A stretch of DNA of 64,000 nucleotides, from the NCBI GenBank assembly GCA_946220865.1, contig CAMJYM010000003.1, positions 54,288 to 118,287 of the forward strand. Direction: 5' to 3'. Positions 1 to 8,460 of this stretch are shown here, in pieces. The stretch comes from an uncultured Clostridia bacterium. Lineage in GTDB: Bacteria > Bacillota > Clostridia > Saccharofermentanales > DTU023. The stretch's first letter is position 1, and every line of letters starts with the position of its first letter. The notes beneath the pieces are model-generated. The model did no database searches, was not told where the DNA came from, and saw only the letters and a program-made list of their open reading frames with translations. A program made the translations under genes and the position numbers.

Positions 1-894
1 GCCACCCATCCACTGGTGCAGAACGGTCGTCACATAGACATCATTGTAACCGAAGCGCCGCAGGTATTCCTCTGTAAGTGTCTGCAGCGTGTTGAGGGCA
101 GCCACATCCTGAATCAGGTTGCCACACTGACCATAGCCTACCGTGATGTTTTTAACCCCCTGCTCAGCCGCAAGCAACGCTTCGATGATGGCAACGGCAT
201 GCGAGACAAAGGGCGGGACAAGCGTCCCGGTCAGCGGTCCGTAAGGTTCACGATTGATGATCGCCCCTGCTTCTCCATAAATGCCGGTGAGGCGGTCAAC
301 ATACTGCCAGTCATAAATGGTTTTCTCCAGTGATACATTTTTAGCGTAGGGAATATTGTAGGAAATACCGCCCCCCTCATAGCTGGTAAAGCCGCCGGCA
401 AAGGCGATTTCCGTCAGCAAACGGGCGTCCGGTGTACCGTGGCGCACCTGGATCGGCACATCGACGGAAGAGGTCACCTGGCGGCAACCGGTCACCCCAT
501 GATTAACCGCCGGAAAACCGTTCAGCATGGACTTGCCGGTTTTAATGGATTCCTGGATGCCCACTTCGGCTTCCTGGAAGCGCTTCTGACGGGTATAGCT
601 GTCGATGGTCGTCGGCAGCAGATCAGCTTCACCCTCATCCTGCAGGAAACGCAGGAGTTCTATGTGCTTATCAATCAGCGCAACGCCGGCACGGGGCTGA
701 ATCAGTGTATGTCCGCTCTCCTTGGCCAGGCGCAGCTTGCTGCTGAAGTTTTTCTCCGCCGGGATCGTTTTCTGATAGTCTACGCCGTCCTCAAGCCGGG
801 CGACGTCCTTTCCTGTCTCCCAATGCTGCAGAACTTCATTTCTGAGACGGTAGAACTCGTCATCACTCAGGCGTTTGTTGCGAACTTCACTCAT
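1..894 (-). CDS. glmE: Glutamate mutase (methylaspartate mutase) epsilon subunit, 3' part off the window
   Basis: Large substrate-binding subunit of coenzyme B12-dependent glutamate mutase, which converts L-glutamate to (2S,3S)-3-methylaspartate, the first step of the methylaspartate fermentation route. The 298 codons visible begin [18 protein letters not shown] and contain stretches typical of the family, such as [38 protein letters not shown] (written here as [11 protein letters not shown]), [17 protein letters not shown] and [19 protein letters not shown]. The family is about 480 residues, so roughly the last 180 residues lie outside the window. The ATG overlaps the end of glmL by 8 nt, so the two are translationally coupled. 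The gene order glmS-glmL-glmE is the classic one; methylaspartate ammonia-lyase would be expected next, beyond the left edge (inference). Confidence 0.95.
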   Translation of the reverse strand, partial: MSEVRNKRLSDDEFYRLRNEVLQHWETGKDVARLEDGVDYQKTIPAEKNFSSKLRLAKESGHTLIQPRAGVALIDKHIELLRFLQDEGEADLLPTTIDSYTRQKRFQEAEVGIQESIKTGKSMLNGFPAVNHGVTGCRQVTSSVDVPIQVRHGTPDARLLTEIAFAGGFTSYEGGGISYNIPYAKNVSLEKTIYDWQYVDRLTGIYGEAGAIINREPYGPLTGTLVPPFVSHAVAIIEALLAAEQGVKNITVGYGQCGNLIQDVAALNTLQTLTEEYLRRFGYNDVYVTTVLHQWMGG

Positions 895-2269
895 GACTTA
901 ACTCCTTTTTCATGATTTTCAGGGCCAGTTCCGGCCGGCTCTGCGCCAGCACTCCCATGGCCGATAAAATATATTGGCGATCCACCAGAATATGGAAGCG
1001 TTCCGGTCTCAGCGAAGTGGGCAGGCTGGGCGTCCACTGGGCGTGGCGCACGATCTCAGCCGTATGCGGGCTGCGCACGAGAGCTCCCCCGGTAACAACC
1101 ATCTGTTCAACACCCCGCAGATCTTTGCCGTACTGTGCATAAGTCAGACCAACCGGGGTATAGACCTGTTCAACTCTGCCGCAGTGTCGGGTCACCGCAA
1201 TCTCCACCGCCCAGGAGGCGAGGGCATCATCAAGGCGCTGCAGCTTATCATTATCCGGCAATTTATCCTTATGTTTCATGAGCTCCGCACTCAGCGAGAG
1301 CACTTCGTCTTCGGACAGTCCGGCACGCTCTGCCACTTTGTCACAGCCCGCCGCTTCGAGAATACCACCGAGGCTGTAGCGCATGCCGATATCCCCCTCT
1401 ACGGTTCTCTTTTCACGAGGTTCCGGCAGTCCTTTGAGGACGGTGGTCATATCGCGCGGCGCTCCATCGGAAATGGAATAAACGTCCGTGGTCGCTCCTC
1501 CTGGATCGACGGCAATGAGATCGCCAATGCCCGCCTCCCCGGCCGTTCCCTGAGACAGCAGCTTGACTGCCGCCAGCACAGCCGCCGGAGTAGGCATCAC
1601 AATATCGGAAATCATGCTGCTAACTGAACTGAGACCCTTGGCCTTGACAATCTCCCGGAGAAAAATCTCCCGGATCAGATCCTGCACGGGTTTAATATTC
1701 AATTCGTCCAGCCGTGGCATGACATTGGGGCAGAGAGTAAATTCTTTTCCGGCAGCGCTCAGGATCTTCTTGATTTTCCTTCCGGCAGAACGATTGCCGG
1801 CTACAAGGATCGGAGCCGTCATCGAGCTTTCAGCAAGGACCTCGGCATTTTCAAGGATACAGGCGCTGTTACCCCCGTCTGTCCCTCCGGTCAGCAGAAA
1901 AATATCCGGTTTCAGGGCTTCCAGCTCTTCCCTGTCCTCGTCGGTCATCTCATGGTCGAAAACGCGAATGACTTTAGCCCCTGCTCCCAGAGCCGCCGTG
2001 CGCGCCGCTTCGGCTGTAAGCTCGGGCACCAGACCGGAAACCGCCATACGCAGGCCTCCAGCTGCACTGGAACAGGCTTTAATCTCTGCAATCTCAAGCT
2101 CGTTGACCTGAGCTTTCAGCCGTTCCAAAGCAAGCTTAAAGCCGTCGTTAATGTCGCTTTCCACCGTCGTGAAAGCTGAGGCGGTACCGATCAGCTCTTC
2201 CTTTTCCGGATCGACTGCCGTGACTTTGGTAAAGGTGCTGCCAAAATCGCAGAGCAGAATAGCCTTCAT
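887..2269 (-). CDS. glmL: GlmL/MutL family protein of the glutamate mutase operon (ASKHA-fold ATPase)
   Basis: A 460-residue protein of the MutL family that always sits between the two glutamate mutase subunits and is thought to act as a reactivating or chaperone ATPase for the B12 enzyme. The actin/Hsp70-like phosphate-binding loop is visible at the N-terminus ([16 protein letters not shown], residues 5-20), a second glycine-rich loop reads [10 protein letters not shown] near residue 125, and an acidic phosphate-2 motif reads [14 protein letters not shown] near residue 253. The ATG shares one base with the glmS stop (TGATG), and its own stop overlaps glmE, so the three genes form a tightly coupled unit. 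Function as a reactivase is known only for the family and is not provable from sequence. Confidence 0.92.
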   Translation of the reverse strand: MKAILLCDFGSTFTKVTAVDPEKEELIGTASAFTTVESDINDGFKLALERLKAQVNELEIAEIKACSSAAGGLRMAVSGLVPELTAEAARTAALGAGAKVIRVFDHEMTDEDREELEALKPDIFLLTGGTDGGNSACILENAEVLAESSMTAPILVAGNRSAGRKIKKILSAAGKEFTLCPNVMPRLDELNIKPVQDLIREIFLREIVKAKGLSSVSSMISDIVMPTPAAVLAAVKLLSQGTAGEAGIGDLIAVDPGGATTDVYSISDGAPRDMTTVLKGLPEPREKRTVEGDIGMRYSLGGILEAAGCDKVAERAGLSEDEVLSLSAELMKHKDKLPDNDKLQRLDDALASWAVEIAVTRHCGRVEQVYTPVGLTYAQYGKDLRGVEQMVVTGGALVRSPHTAEIVRHAQWTPSLPTSLRPERFHILVDRQYILSAMGVLAQSRPELALKIMKKELSHE

Positions 2270-2754
2270 CAGAGCTTTTCCTCCATCATGGCTTCAAGAT
2301 CTTCTTCGCTCATGCTGCCCTCATCCGGGCCGTCATCCTGAACACCGAGATCCAGTTTAAGACAGCGAATGGTTTCTTCGGGTGGAGTGCTCGGCGGGAA
2401 AACCCGGTTAAAGCCCATGGCATGGAAGCGGGCTTCAACATCCTTAAAATCCTGTTTGCCTACAACAATGTTCCCGCCACAATAGAGCAGGATATCTCCC
2501 AGGCCGGCCTCATCGCATTTTTCCCGGAGACCGCGGCAGTCCAGTTCTCCGTGGCCATAGAGTGAGGAAATGACAATCGCATCGGCGGCCGTTTCGACCG
2601 CTGCTGCAATGTATTCCTCCTGCGAAACCATGACGCCGAGATTCGTGACATCAAAGCCAGCTTCCCGGAAGGCGAAATCCAGAATGCGGATACCCACAGC
2701 GTGGACATCCGCTCCGATGACCCCTATCACCAGTTTTTTTCCATTGTGTTTCAT
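2269..2754 (-). CDS. glmS: Glutamate mutase sigma subunit, cobalamin-binding
   Basis: The B12-binding subunit (161 residues) of glutamate mutase. The base-off/His-on cobalamin motif D-x-H-x-x-G is seen at residues 16-21 (DVHAVG), followed by SSLYGHGE and the GG of [10 protein letters not shown]. It pairs with GlmE to form the active mutase. The family member is usually about 137 residues; here an acidic tail of about 20 residues (ending [20 protein letters not shown]) is appended, with unknown role. The start has an SD sequence (AAAGGA, 7 nt spacing). It is the first subunit gene after the GntR regulator and is separated from it by only 25 nt. Confidence 0.94.
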   Translation of the reverse strand: MKHNGKKLVIGVIGADVHAVGIRILDFAFREAGFDVTNLGVMVSQEEYIAAAVETAADAIVISSLYGHGELDCRGLREKCDEAGLGDILLYCGGNIVVGKQDFKDVEARFHAMGFNRVFPPSTPPEETIRCLKLDLGVQDDGPDEGSMSEEDLEAMMEEKL

Positions 2755-2779
2755 GCTTGCTTCCTTTCAAACGGGTGTA

Positions 2780-3877
2780 TCACCCTTTGCTGGAGTCCTG
2801 ACACTGACGTCTCTGTTCTCCCATAGCTTCAAGCTCCTCGCGAATGCGGGTGAGTGACGCGCGTTCACAATCCATACGGAATAGGATCAGCTCCCCTCCC
2901 CGACGGACAAATTCCTTCAAGGCCGCATTCAGCTCCTGCTGAATAAAGCCCATATACTCCGCAGGCACCAGGATAACCTCCCTGTCCTGAATGAAGTTAA
3001 AGATATCTTTATCATGAAAAAGTTTAAGTTCAGGGTGCTGACTCAGGTGGGCATAGTTGACACAGGCTTCCATGAGCTCACCGCCGTACGTCCGCGACAA
3101 GCTGAGAATGCCGACCTTGCGGTCTTCTGGCAACCGGGCCAGACTGATCAGACTCAGGGGACTGGCGCAGAGGCCCAGCAAAAAAAGACGCGAACGACTA
3201 TCCCTGCTTGTCTCCTGGAGTTTTATGGCACGATAGACTTCCTCCGTGGCAACCACAGCATCAAAATCTTCTGTAGAAATCCGGCCTGCCAGCAGGTCAT
3301 CAAAGGGATAGGCGAATAATTCAAGATCCGGCAGCGCCGAAAAGGCATTGAGCATGATCGAGCGTTCTTCCGGGCTGTTGGCCACGAGCATGATGGAGAG
3401 ATCTTCGCTGTGCTCATCGCGCTCACGCAGTTTAAGTTCAAGAAAAATTTGAATTTCCCGGCGCCGGAAGCCCATTTCATTCAGCTCATCCAGCATCCGG
3501 TCGATGGCGCCCATGGCCTGCTCTTTGCGGGAAAGTTCCACAGACCCTTTATCGGGAAGATAAGTTACAAAGCTGCCCTTGCCCTGAGTGAGGCTCACCA
3601 GACCTTGCTGCTCCAGCCGATTGTAGGCGTGCTTCACTGTACCCCGGGACAGGCTGAGACTCGCGGCCAGTTCACGCACCGTGGGCAGACGGCTGCCATC
3701 CGGCAGTTTTTCGCTTTCGATTAACTGCCCAATACCTGTCGCCAGCTCCATATAGATGGGCTGGGATCCACTCAGCACAGAACGGGGCGGGAGCATATCC
3801 CGGATCAGGCTCAGATTTTCCTTTGGAGAAACTCGCTGCACAGTCTTCCTCAGCTCTCCTGTTGCTCTTTCAGCCAT
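2780..3877 (-). CDS. GntR-family transcriptional regulator in the glutamate mutase operon
   Basis: A 365-residue regulator with an N-terminal winged helix of the GntR type at about residues 40-105: the recognition core reads LPTVRELAASLSLSRGTVKH and the wing LVSLTQGKGSFV. The remaining roughly 250 residues form a non-enzymatic domain rather than the aminotransferase domain of MocR proteins; its ligand is unknown. The gene sits inside the glm operon, overlaps the 3' end of the upstream hydro-lyase beta gene by 28 nt, and precedes glmS, so it probably controls this pathway (inference). Candidate operators are the inverted repeats in front of the operon at 5412-5458. The start is uncertain because no clear SD is present; an internal Met at residue 28 is the alternative. 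Confidence 0.85.
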   Translation of the reverse strand: MAERATGELRKTVQRVSPKENLSLIRDMLPPRSVLSGSQPIYMELATGIGQLIESEKLPDGSRLPTVRELAASLSLSRGTVKHAYNRLEQQGLVSLTQGKGSFVTYLPDKGSVELSRKEQAMGAIDRMLDELNEMGFRRREIQIFLELKLRERDEHSEDLSIMLVANSPEERSIMLNAFSALPDLELFAYPFDDLLAGRISTEDFDAVVATEEVYRAIKLQETSRDSRSRLFLLGLCASPLSLISLARLPEDRKVGILSLSRTYGGELMEACVNYAHLSQHPELKLFHDKDIFNFIQDREVILVPAEYMGFIQQELNAALKEFVRRGGELILFRMDCERASLTRIREELEAMGEQRRQCQDSSKG

Positions 3878-4413
3878 TTTTCGGGACCTTCTGCGTAAAG
3901 ATTATGGCCTTCACAATCGATGAGCACGAGCAAAGGCATCTCTTCAACACGAAGTCGCCTGACCGCCTCAGCCCCAAGGTCAGGATAGGCAATGATCTCC
4001 GCTTCCTTGATGGATTTGGCCAGAAGCGCACCCGCACCGCCAACTGCACCAAGATATACGGCACCAGCCTCTTTCATCGCTGCAATGACTTCGGCATTGC
4101 GCTTGCCCTTGCCGATCATCCCGAGCTGACCCAGCTTCAGTAAAGCCGGCGCATAAGCGTCCATGCGGTAGGAGGTGGTGGGGCCGGCAGAACCGATGAC
4201 ATGTCCAGGGGCAGCCGGTGTCGGCCCAACATAATAGATGACTGAACCCTCGATGGGGAAAGGCAGCTCCCCGCCCTGCTCAAGAGTCTCAACAAAGCGC
4301 TTGTGCGCGGCGTCACGCGCCGTGTAGATGGTGCCGGAAAGATAGACCCGATCGCCGCATTTCAGCTGGCGCGTCTGCTCTTTTGTCAAAGGTGCAGAAA
4401 TATGATGTTCCAT
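3850..4413 (-). CDS. Class I Fe-S hydro-lyase beta subunit (fumarase/mesaconase type)
   Basis: The C-terminal-type subunit (187 residues) of two-subunit, [4Fe-4S]-dependent class I hydro-lyases, which include fumarase, L-tartrate dehydratase and mesaconase. The substrate-binding signature GPTTSYRMD (about residue 77) and the GKGKRN and GGAGAL loops are present. It starts on a TGATG overlap with the alpha-subunit stop, with a good SD (CGGAGG, 7 nt). Automatic annotation would call it fumarase beta. Its place upstream of glmS-glmL-glmE makes mesaconase (mesaconate + water to S-citramalate) the more likely role (inference). A plain fumarase cannot be excluded by sequence alone. Confidence 0.88.
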   Translation of the reverse strand: MEHHISAPLTKEQTRQLKCGDRVYLSGTIYTARDAAHKRFVETLEQGGELPFPIEGSVIYYVGPTPAAPGHVIGSAGPTTSYRMDAYAPALLKLGQLGMIGKGKRNAEVIAAMKEAGAVYLGAVGGAGALLAKSIKEAEIIAYPDLGAEAVRRLRVEEMPLLVLIDCEGHNLYAEGPEKWLKEQQES

Positions 4414-5252
4414 CAGAGAACCTCCGTGACGTGGCGAGTCGCATGACAGTTGATATTCACAGCAACCGGCAAACCAGCGATATGCGTGGGCAGCACTTCG
4501 ATATGGACGGCCAGGGCCGTCGTTAACCCACCGTAGCCCTGAGGACCGATGCCCAGGCGATTGATGCTTTCGAGAAGCTCCCGCTCAAGTTCAGCATAGT
4601 AAGGATCCGGATTGTGCTGACCAAGCTCTCGCAGCAGCGCTTCTTTGGCCAGCAGGCAGGACTTATCAAAGTTACCGCCGATACCCACGCCCACAACCGT
4701 CGGTGGACAGGGGTTAGGTCCGGCCTCCCGTACCGTCTCCAGAATAAAAGCTTTGACACCTTCGAGACCATCCGAAGGTTTCAGCATTTTCTGGCGGCTC
4801 ATATTTTCGCTGCCAAAGCCCTTTGGCGCGACCGTCAGTTTGATTTTATCGCCGGGCACAAGTTTAAGGTAGAGCATCGCAGGCGTATTGTCGCGCGTAT
4901 TCTCCCGGCGCAGCGGATCGCGTACGATGCTCTTGCGCAGATATCCCTCCGCATAGCCCTGACGCACGCCCTCATTGACCGCTTGCTCAAGATCGCCGAG
5001 TAGATGAACCTCCTGCCCCAGCTCCACGAAAACAAGCGCCATGCCTGTATCCTGGCACATCGGAACCTGATCGTCTTCGGCAATTTTCATGTTCTGCAGG
5101 ATATCGTCCAGCGCTGCTGCTCCGATAGCTGATGTCTCGCAGGCCCGCGCTGTTTTGAGGCATTTGCGCACATCCTCAGGGAGAACTCGGTTGGCCTTTA
5201 TGCACATCTCTCTGATTGGAGCCACAAGCTCACTTACTGGAAATTCTCTCAT
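4413..5252 (-). CDS. Class I Fe-S hydro-lyase alpha subunit (fumarase/mesaconase type)
   Basis: Catalytic cluster-bearing subunit (279 residues) of the heteromeric class I fumarase family. Candidate [4Fe-4S] ligands are Cys66 (VPMCQDTGM), Cys182 (NPCPPTVVGVGIGG) and Cys269 (INCHATRH), each in its conserved family context. It is the first gene of the operon, has a strong SD (GGGAGG, 7 nt before ATG), and is preceded by about 150 nt of leader and a region with inverted repeats. Together with the beta subunit it would hydrate mesaconate in the methylaspartate pathway if the context is a guide; fumarate or tartrate are alternatives. Oxygen sensitivity is expected from the family. Confidence 0.9.
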   Translation of the reverse strand: MREFPVSELVAPIREMCIKANRVLPEDVRKCLKTARACETSAIGAAALDDILQNMKIAEDDQVPMCQDTGMALVFVELGQEVHLLGDLEQAVNEGVRQGYAEGYLRKSIVRDPLRRENTRDNTPAMLYLKLVPGDKIKLTVAPKGFGSENMSRQKMLKPSDGLEGVKAFILETVREAGPNPCPPTVVGVGIGGNFDKSCLLAKEALLRELGQHNPDPYYAELERELLESINRLGIGPQGYGGLTTALAVHIEVLPTHIAGLPVAVNINCHATRHVTEVL

Positions 5253-5350
5253 TCTTTGTCCTCCCTGTACTACCGCGATTCTCCAAACAGGGTCTTCTCC
5301 TGTCCACGGACCGGTGTTGAGCCTCTGGCGGATCAGACTGTGAAAGCTAT

Positions 5351-5458
5351 GGCTCTGCAGGCAGAGCCCCGGCGATGTCCTTTGCGAAGCAAATTACCGT
5401 CCTTCATGCACTTGTATTGATACAATATATCAATTTGTACCACTGTGCAATAGTACAA
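5351..5458 (-). promoter_or_regulatory. Putative promoter and operator of the hydro-lyase/glm operon
   Basis: The 347-nt gap between the hydro-lyase alpha gene and htrA holds three symmetrical elements. TTGTAT-TG-ATACAA is a perfect inverted repeat at 5412-5425. TTGTAC and GTACAA at 5435-5440 and 5453-5458 form a second one with a 12-nt spacer. A perfect 8-bp hairpin, GGCTCTGC with a 2-nt loop, lies at 5351-5368 in the leader. A weak minus-strand promoter, TTGCAC (5447-5442) then 17 nt then TATTGT, would overlap both upstream repeats. GT...AC palindromes are typical of GntR operators, so the GntR gene of this operon is the obvious candidate ligand (inference). The hairpin has no T-run and is not a terminator. 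Confidence 0.45.
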
Positions 5459-5496
5459 GTTATTTTTTCTTGTCCTCGCGGCAGGAGAAGACGCTC

Positions 5497-5540
5497 AAAA
5501 AAAGCGTCCGGCCTCCCATGGAAATACTGGAGCCGGACGC
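5497..5540 (-). terminator. Rho-independent terminator of htrA
   Basis: On the minus strand a GC-rich stem (GCGTCCGGCTCC at 5540-5529 pairing with GGAGGCCGGACGC at 5516-5504, one bulged base) is followed by seven T residues (5503-5497). It lies 60 nt after the htrA stop and separates htrA from the hydro-lyase operon. Confidence 0.9.
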
Positions 5541-5599
5541 CCTTTGGCCTGAAATGGCATCAACTGGACTTCATATGGCGTTAACTTTCCGTAGCTGTT

Positions 5600-7072
5600 T
5601 TACTGCGGATCCGTTTCTGAGCTTTCAGGCAGGTCTGGAGTTTCGTCGTCGGCATTTTGTTCCGCCGGATTCTGCTCATCGGGATTTTGTTTGCCGTTCT
5701 GATGTTCTTCAGCTTTTAGCTTCATCGTGCACTCTGCTTTTTTACCGAAGCGATAGTAGACCACTTTAACCTCGTCGCCAACGTGCATCTCCTGTTTGAG
5801 CAGCTGAATGGCAGAAATCGTATCAACGCTGTGGCCGTCGATCTCGACGACGAAGTCATTAGCCCTGAGGCCCGCTTCGTCTGCTGAACTGCCTTTCACC
5901 ACATTGGTCAGCAGAACGCCCGGACGGTCCGCCAGCTTGTAATAGCGGGCGTAGTCGGAATCGAGGCCCTGGCCGCTGAAGCCGAAGAATACCCGATCCT
6001 GAACATAGCCAACTTTCATGAGGGATTCGAGTACGGGGCGGGCCACATTGGAAGGAATAGCAAAGGCAATGCCATCAAAGCTCTGACCGCCGCCATCATT
6101 ATTAAGTTTAGCGGTGTTGATGCCGATGACTTCGCCAAAGCTGTTAAAGAGAGCTCCACCGGAGTTGCCGCTGTTAATGGAGGCATCCGTCTGCAGCACC
6201 TTGAGCTGCGTTCCGCCGACATTGATATCGCGTTCCAGCGCTGAAATAATCCCCGCCGTCACGCTGCCTTCGAGAATCCCTGCAGGGTTACCGATCGCCA
6301 CAGCGAGTTCGCCCACAACCAGTTTTGAAGAATCTCCCCATTTCGCGTAAGGGAACTTCTCGCCATCCTTGGCTTCAATTTTGATGACAGCAAGATCAGA
6401 AAGAGGATCCCGGCCGACAATTTTGGCATCATAAAATTTATCGCCATCCAGGCGGACCTGAATATTCCGTCCGTTTTCGATAACGTGGTTATTTGTGGCA
6501 ATATACCCGTCTTCAGAGATAAGAAAACCGGAACCTGCAACCGGCATGGATTGTGTGAAAAAGCCGAAGTTCTGCCTTTGTTCCGTCGTAATGGCCACCA
6601 CAAAAGGTTTGCCCACTTTGGCAATATCCATGATGGAGAGAGGTTCTTTGTTCTGCTCTGAACTCTTGACAGCCGCAGCATAAACCGACATGTGACGCTG
6701 ATTGCGAGCAGCTTCATTCGAATAGGGTTTTTGCAGCGCTCCTTCTTCGTTGATTTTCAGCGCTTCATTTTCCCGTGCGGCAGGCTTCGCTGCCTGCTCT
6801 TGCGCCTGTTCCCGACCATTCTGGGCGAGCATCAGGCTGCGCATGCCGAAAGCTCCGATAAAGGCAAAGATCAAAGCAACACTGAGCAGGCTAGCGATAA
6901 GTCCGAGGCTGTGGCTGTGGCGCTTTTTTCTCCGGACAAGGGTGCTCGCTTTTTCCCGGTCATCCGGGACCCAGGAATAAACTCCTCCGCGGCATTCAGT
7001 CGAATAGCAAGTGGGCTCTTCGTCCTGACCGTTTGCATGAAATGAATACGATTGATAACGTTCATTTTCCAT
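5600..7072 (-). CDS. Membrane-anchored HtrA/DegP-type serine protease with PDZ domain
   Basis: A 490-residue S1C protease for envelope protein quality control. Residues 1-52 are cytoplasmic and basic near the membrane (LVRRKKRHS), residues 55-77 form a single transmembrane helix, then a linker, the trypsin-like domain and a C-terminal PDZ domain (about 345-450), ending in an acidic, Pro/Glu/Asn-rich tail. All three catalytic residues are present: His196 (ATNNHVI), Asp226 (LSDLAVIKI) and Ser304 (SGNSGGALF). The SD GGAGG stands 9 nt before the ATG. It appears to be a single-gene unit; the 224-nt gap upstream contains a possible TAAAAT -10 near 7210 but no clear -35. A second, catalytically dead paralogue lies at 45.4-46.5 kb. 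Confidence 0.93.
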   Translation of the reverse strand: MENERYQSYSFHANGQDEEPTCYSTECRGGVYSWVPDDREKASTLVRRKKRHSHSLGLIASLLSVALIFAFIGAFGMRSLMLAQNGREQAQEQAAKPAARENEALKINEEGALQKPYSNEAARNQRHMSVYAAAVKSSEQNKEPLSIMDIAKVGKPFVVAITTEQRQNFGFFTQSMPVAGSGFLISEDGYIATNNHVIENGRNIQVRLDGDKFYDAKIVGRDPLSDLAVIKIEAKDGEKFPYAKWGDSSKLVVGELAVAIGNPAGILEGSVTAGIISALERDINVGGTQLKVLQTDASINSGNSGGALFNSFGEVIGINTAKLNNDGGGQSFDGIAFAIPSNVARPVLESLMKVGYVQDRVFFGFSGQGLDSDYARYYKLADRPGVLLTNVVKGSSADEAGLRANDFVVEIDGHSVDTISAIQLLKQEMHVGDEVKVVYYRFGKKAECTMKLKAEEHQNGKQNPDEQNPAEQNADDETPDLPESSETDPQ

Positions 7073-7296
7073 AGAAAAAAGCCTCCGCTTTTAAAAATAT
7101 CGTTTCCTGTTGCCTGCTTGATTTCAGATGTTTCAAACAGGCTGAATGTGCTTTAGCAGCATACTCGCCACCTGAGGATCTTATCTTCCCCATAATCTGA
7201 CTGCCATTTTAGCGAGTTAAGTTGAAAAGGAAAGCACAGGATTGCGAAAGACTGCGATGGTTTTGTGAAATAATGTGAACTTTAGCGGCGGAGCGC

Positions 7297-7899
7297 TTAA
7301 AACTGAATGCGCTCGGGGTAAAAACGCCGGATAACAAAATAATCGATCATGCGCTGCAGGCGTTTGATGAGATAAAAGTACAGCAAAGGCAGATAGATCA
7401 AGAGAAGAAGAAAAGCCAGGAGAGCGACACCGACGGTCAAAGCTGAGAAAACCACACTGGCCAGGGTAGCGGTTATTCCACCCAGGTAGCTGAAAAATTC
7501 TGCCAGACGATCAAGGAGGCTGTTCCCCACTTCGCCAAAAGTCCCTATCAAATCACCGGATTGCCCCCCACCGCGTTCAAAAAGCAGCTTCACTGGAAAG
7601 GCCCAGGCACAAAAATACTGAAGACCGTAAGCCAGCAGAATAAGAATTTTAATGGGCAGCGGCCGCGACGGATAGCGCGCGGCGAAAAAAGGCAAAGCGA
7701 AGAGGAAAAGAAGACCTATCAGCAAATAAAGTACGGTAGGCAAAGGCAGCAGCAAATGCAGAGGCCTCGCGAAGAGGGCAAGAATTGCCGACGTTCCGGC
7801 AATAAAGCCTAAAAGCAGGTGAAATCCGACATGACTTCTATCCTGATAATCGCTCTGAATCCACCAGGGGCCCAGAAAAGCTCCTTCCCAAAAATCCAC
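7297..7899 (-). CDS. Unrecognised multi-pass membrane protein
   Basis: A 200-residue hydrophobic protein that I cannot place in a family. Four to five membrane segments are visible: about 26-45, 48-72, 81-103, and a long hydrophobic stretch 143-180 (ending LIYLPLLYFYLI) followed by a basic tail (IKRLQRMIDYFVIRRFYPER). The start is GTG at 7899 with SD AGGAGAG 8 nt upstream. The gene lies 11 nt after the preceding reading frame and closes the hprK-murB-rapZ-whiA run, so it is probably co-transcribed. No transporter or enzyme motif is seen. Confidence 0.7.
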   Translation of the reverse strand: MDFWEGAFLGPWWIQSDYQDRSHVGFHLLLGFIAGTSAILALFARPLHLLLPLPTVLYLLIGLLFLFALPFFAARYPSRPLPIKILILLAYGLQYFCAWAFPVKLLFERGGGQSGDLIGTFGEVGNSLLDRLAEFFSYLGGITATLASVVFSALTVGVALLAFLLLLIYLPLLYFYLIKRLQRMIDYFVIRRFYPERIQF

Positions 7900-7910
7900 T
7901 GGAGTCTCTC

Positions 7911-8405
7911 CTAAAACTCAAAACTGCGGCGGCCAACCCGCTCCAGCTCGCGGGTAAAAGTCTTCCAGAAGGGATCGTCTTCTTCTTCCCCGCAAAGTTC
8001 ACAAAAGGGTTCTTTTTCGCCCTCAGAACCCAGACTGACATGCCACACGGGGCGATAGTTTTCAGGACTGAGTTCTCCCTCTTCCCGCTTATTTTCAGAA
8101 ATAAGAGAGAGCAGACCTTCTTTGAGCGCCAACATCTTGTCTTCGGGAACCGCCCGGACAAAATCGTTAACCCAGCGATTGCTCTCTTTCCAGATCAGGA
8201 GGTGACGGGAAAAGTCCAGACGAACCAGCAGATAACCGCGGCGAAAACGCGATAATTCACATTCAGCCCAGTCGATGCGCTTCCTTAGAGATTGTTTTTC
8301 ATCCTGCACAGGCTCGGCGTCAGAAGAAGTCAACGCAGACAAACAGGCACGAATAACCTCTGTGCTTCTCTCAAGCTGAACGGCCGCTGAACTAGCTAAA
8401 CTCAA
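7911..8405 (-). CDS. Unrecognised soluble protein with a C-terminal CxxC motif
   Basis: A protein of about 164 residues without a family I recognise. It is charged and mostly helical, and near its C-terminus carries CELCGEEEDD, a lone CxxC that could bind a metal but has no partner pair. The open frame extends to 8432, but no ATG exists; the best start is TTG at 8405, preceded by GGGAAGG at about 10 nt. TTG at 8432 or GTG at 8423 are alternatives. It lies 55 nt after whiA and 11 nt before the membrane protein gene. Confidence 0.6.
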   Translation of the reverse strand: MSLASSAAVQLERSTEVIRACLSALTSSDAEPVQDEKQSLRKRIDWAECELSRFRRGYLLVRLDFSRHLLIWKESNRWVNDFVRAVPEDKMLALKEGLLSLISENKREEGELSPENYRPVWHVSLGSEGEKEPFCELCGEEEDDPFWKTFTRELERVGRRSFEF

Positions 8406-8460
8406 TTCAAACCACCTTCCCACATCTAACAAAATAAAGATCGATAATGAAAACTGAGCC

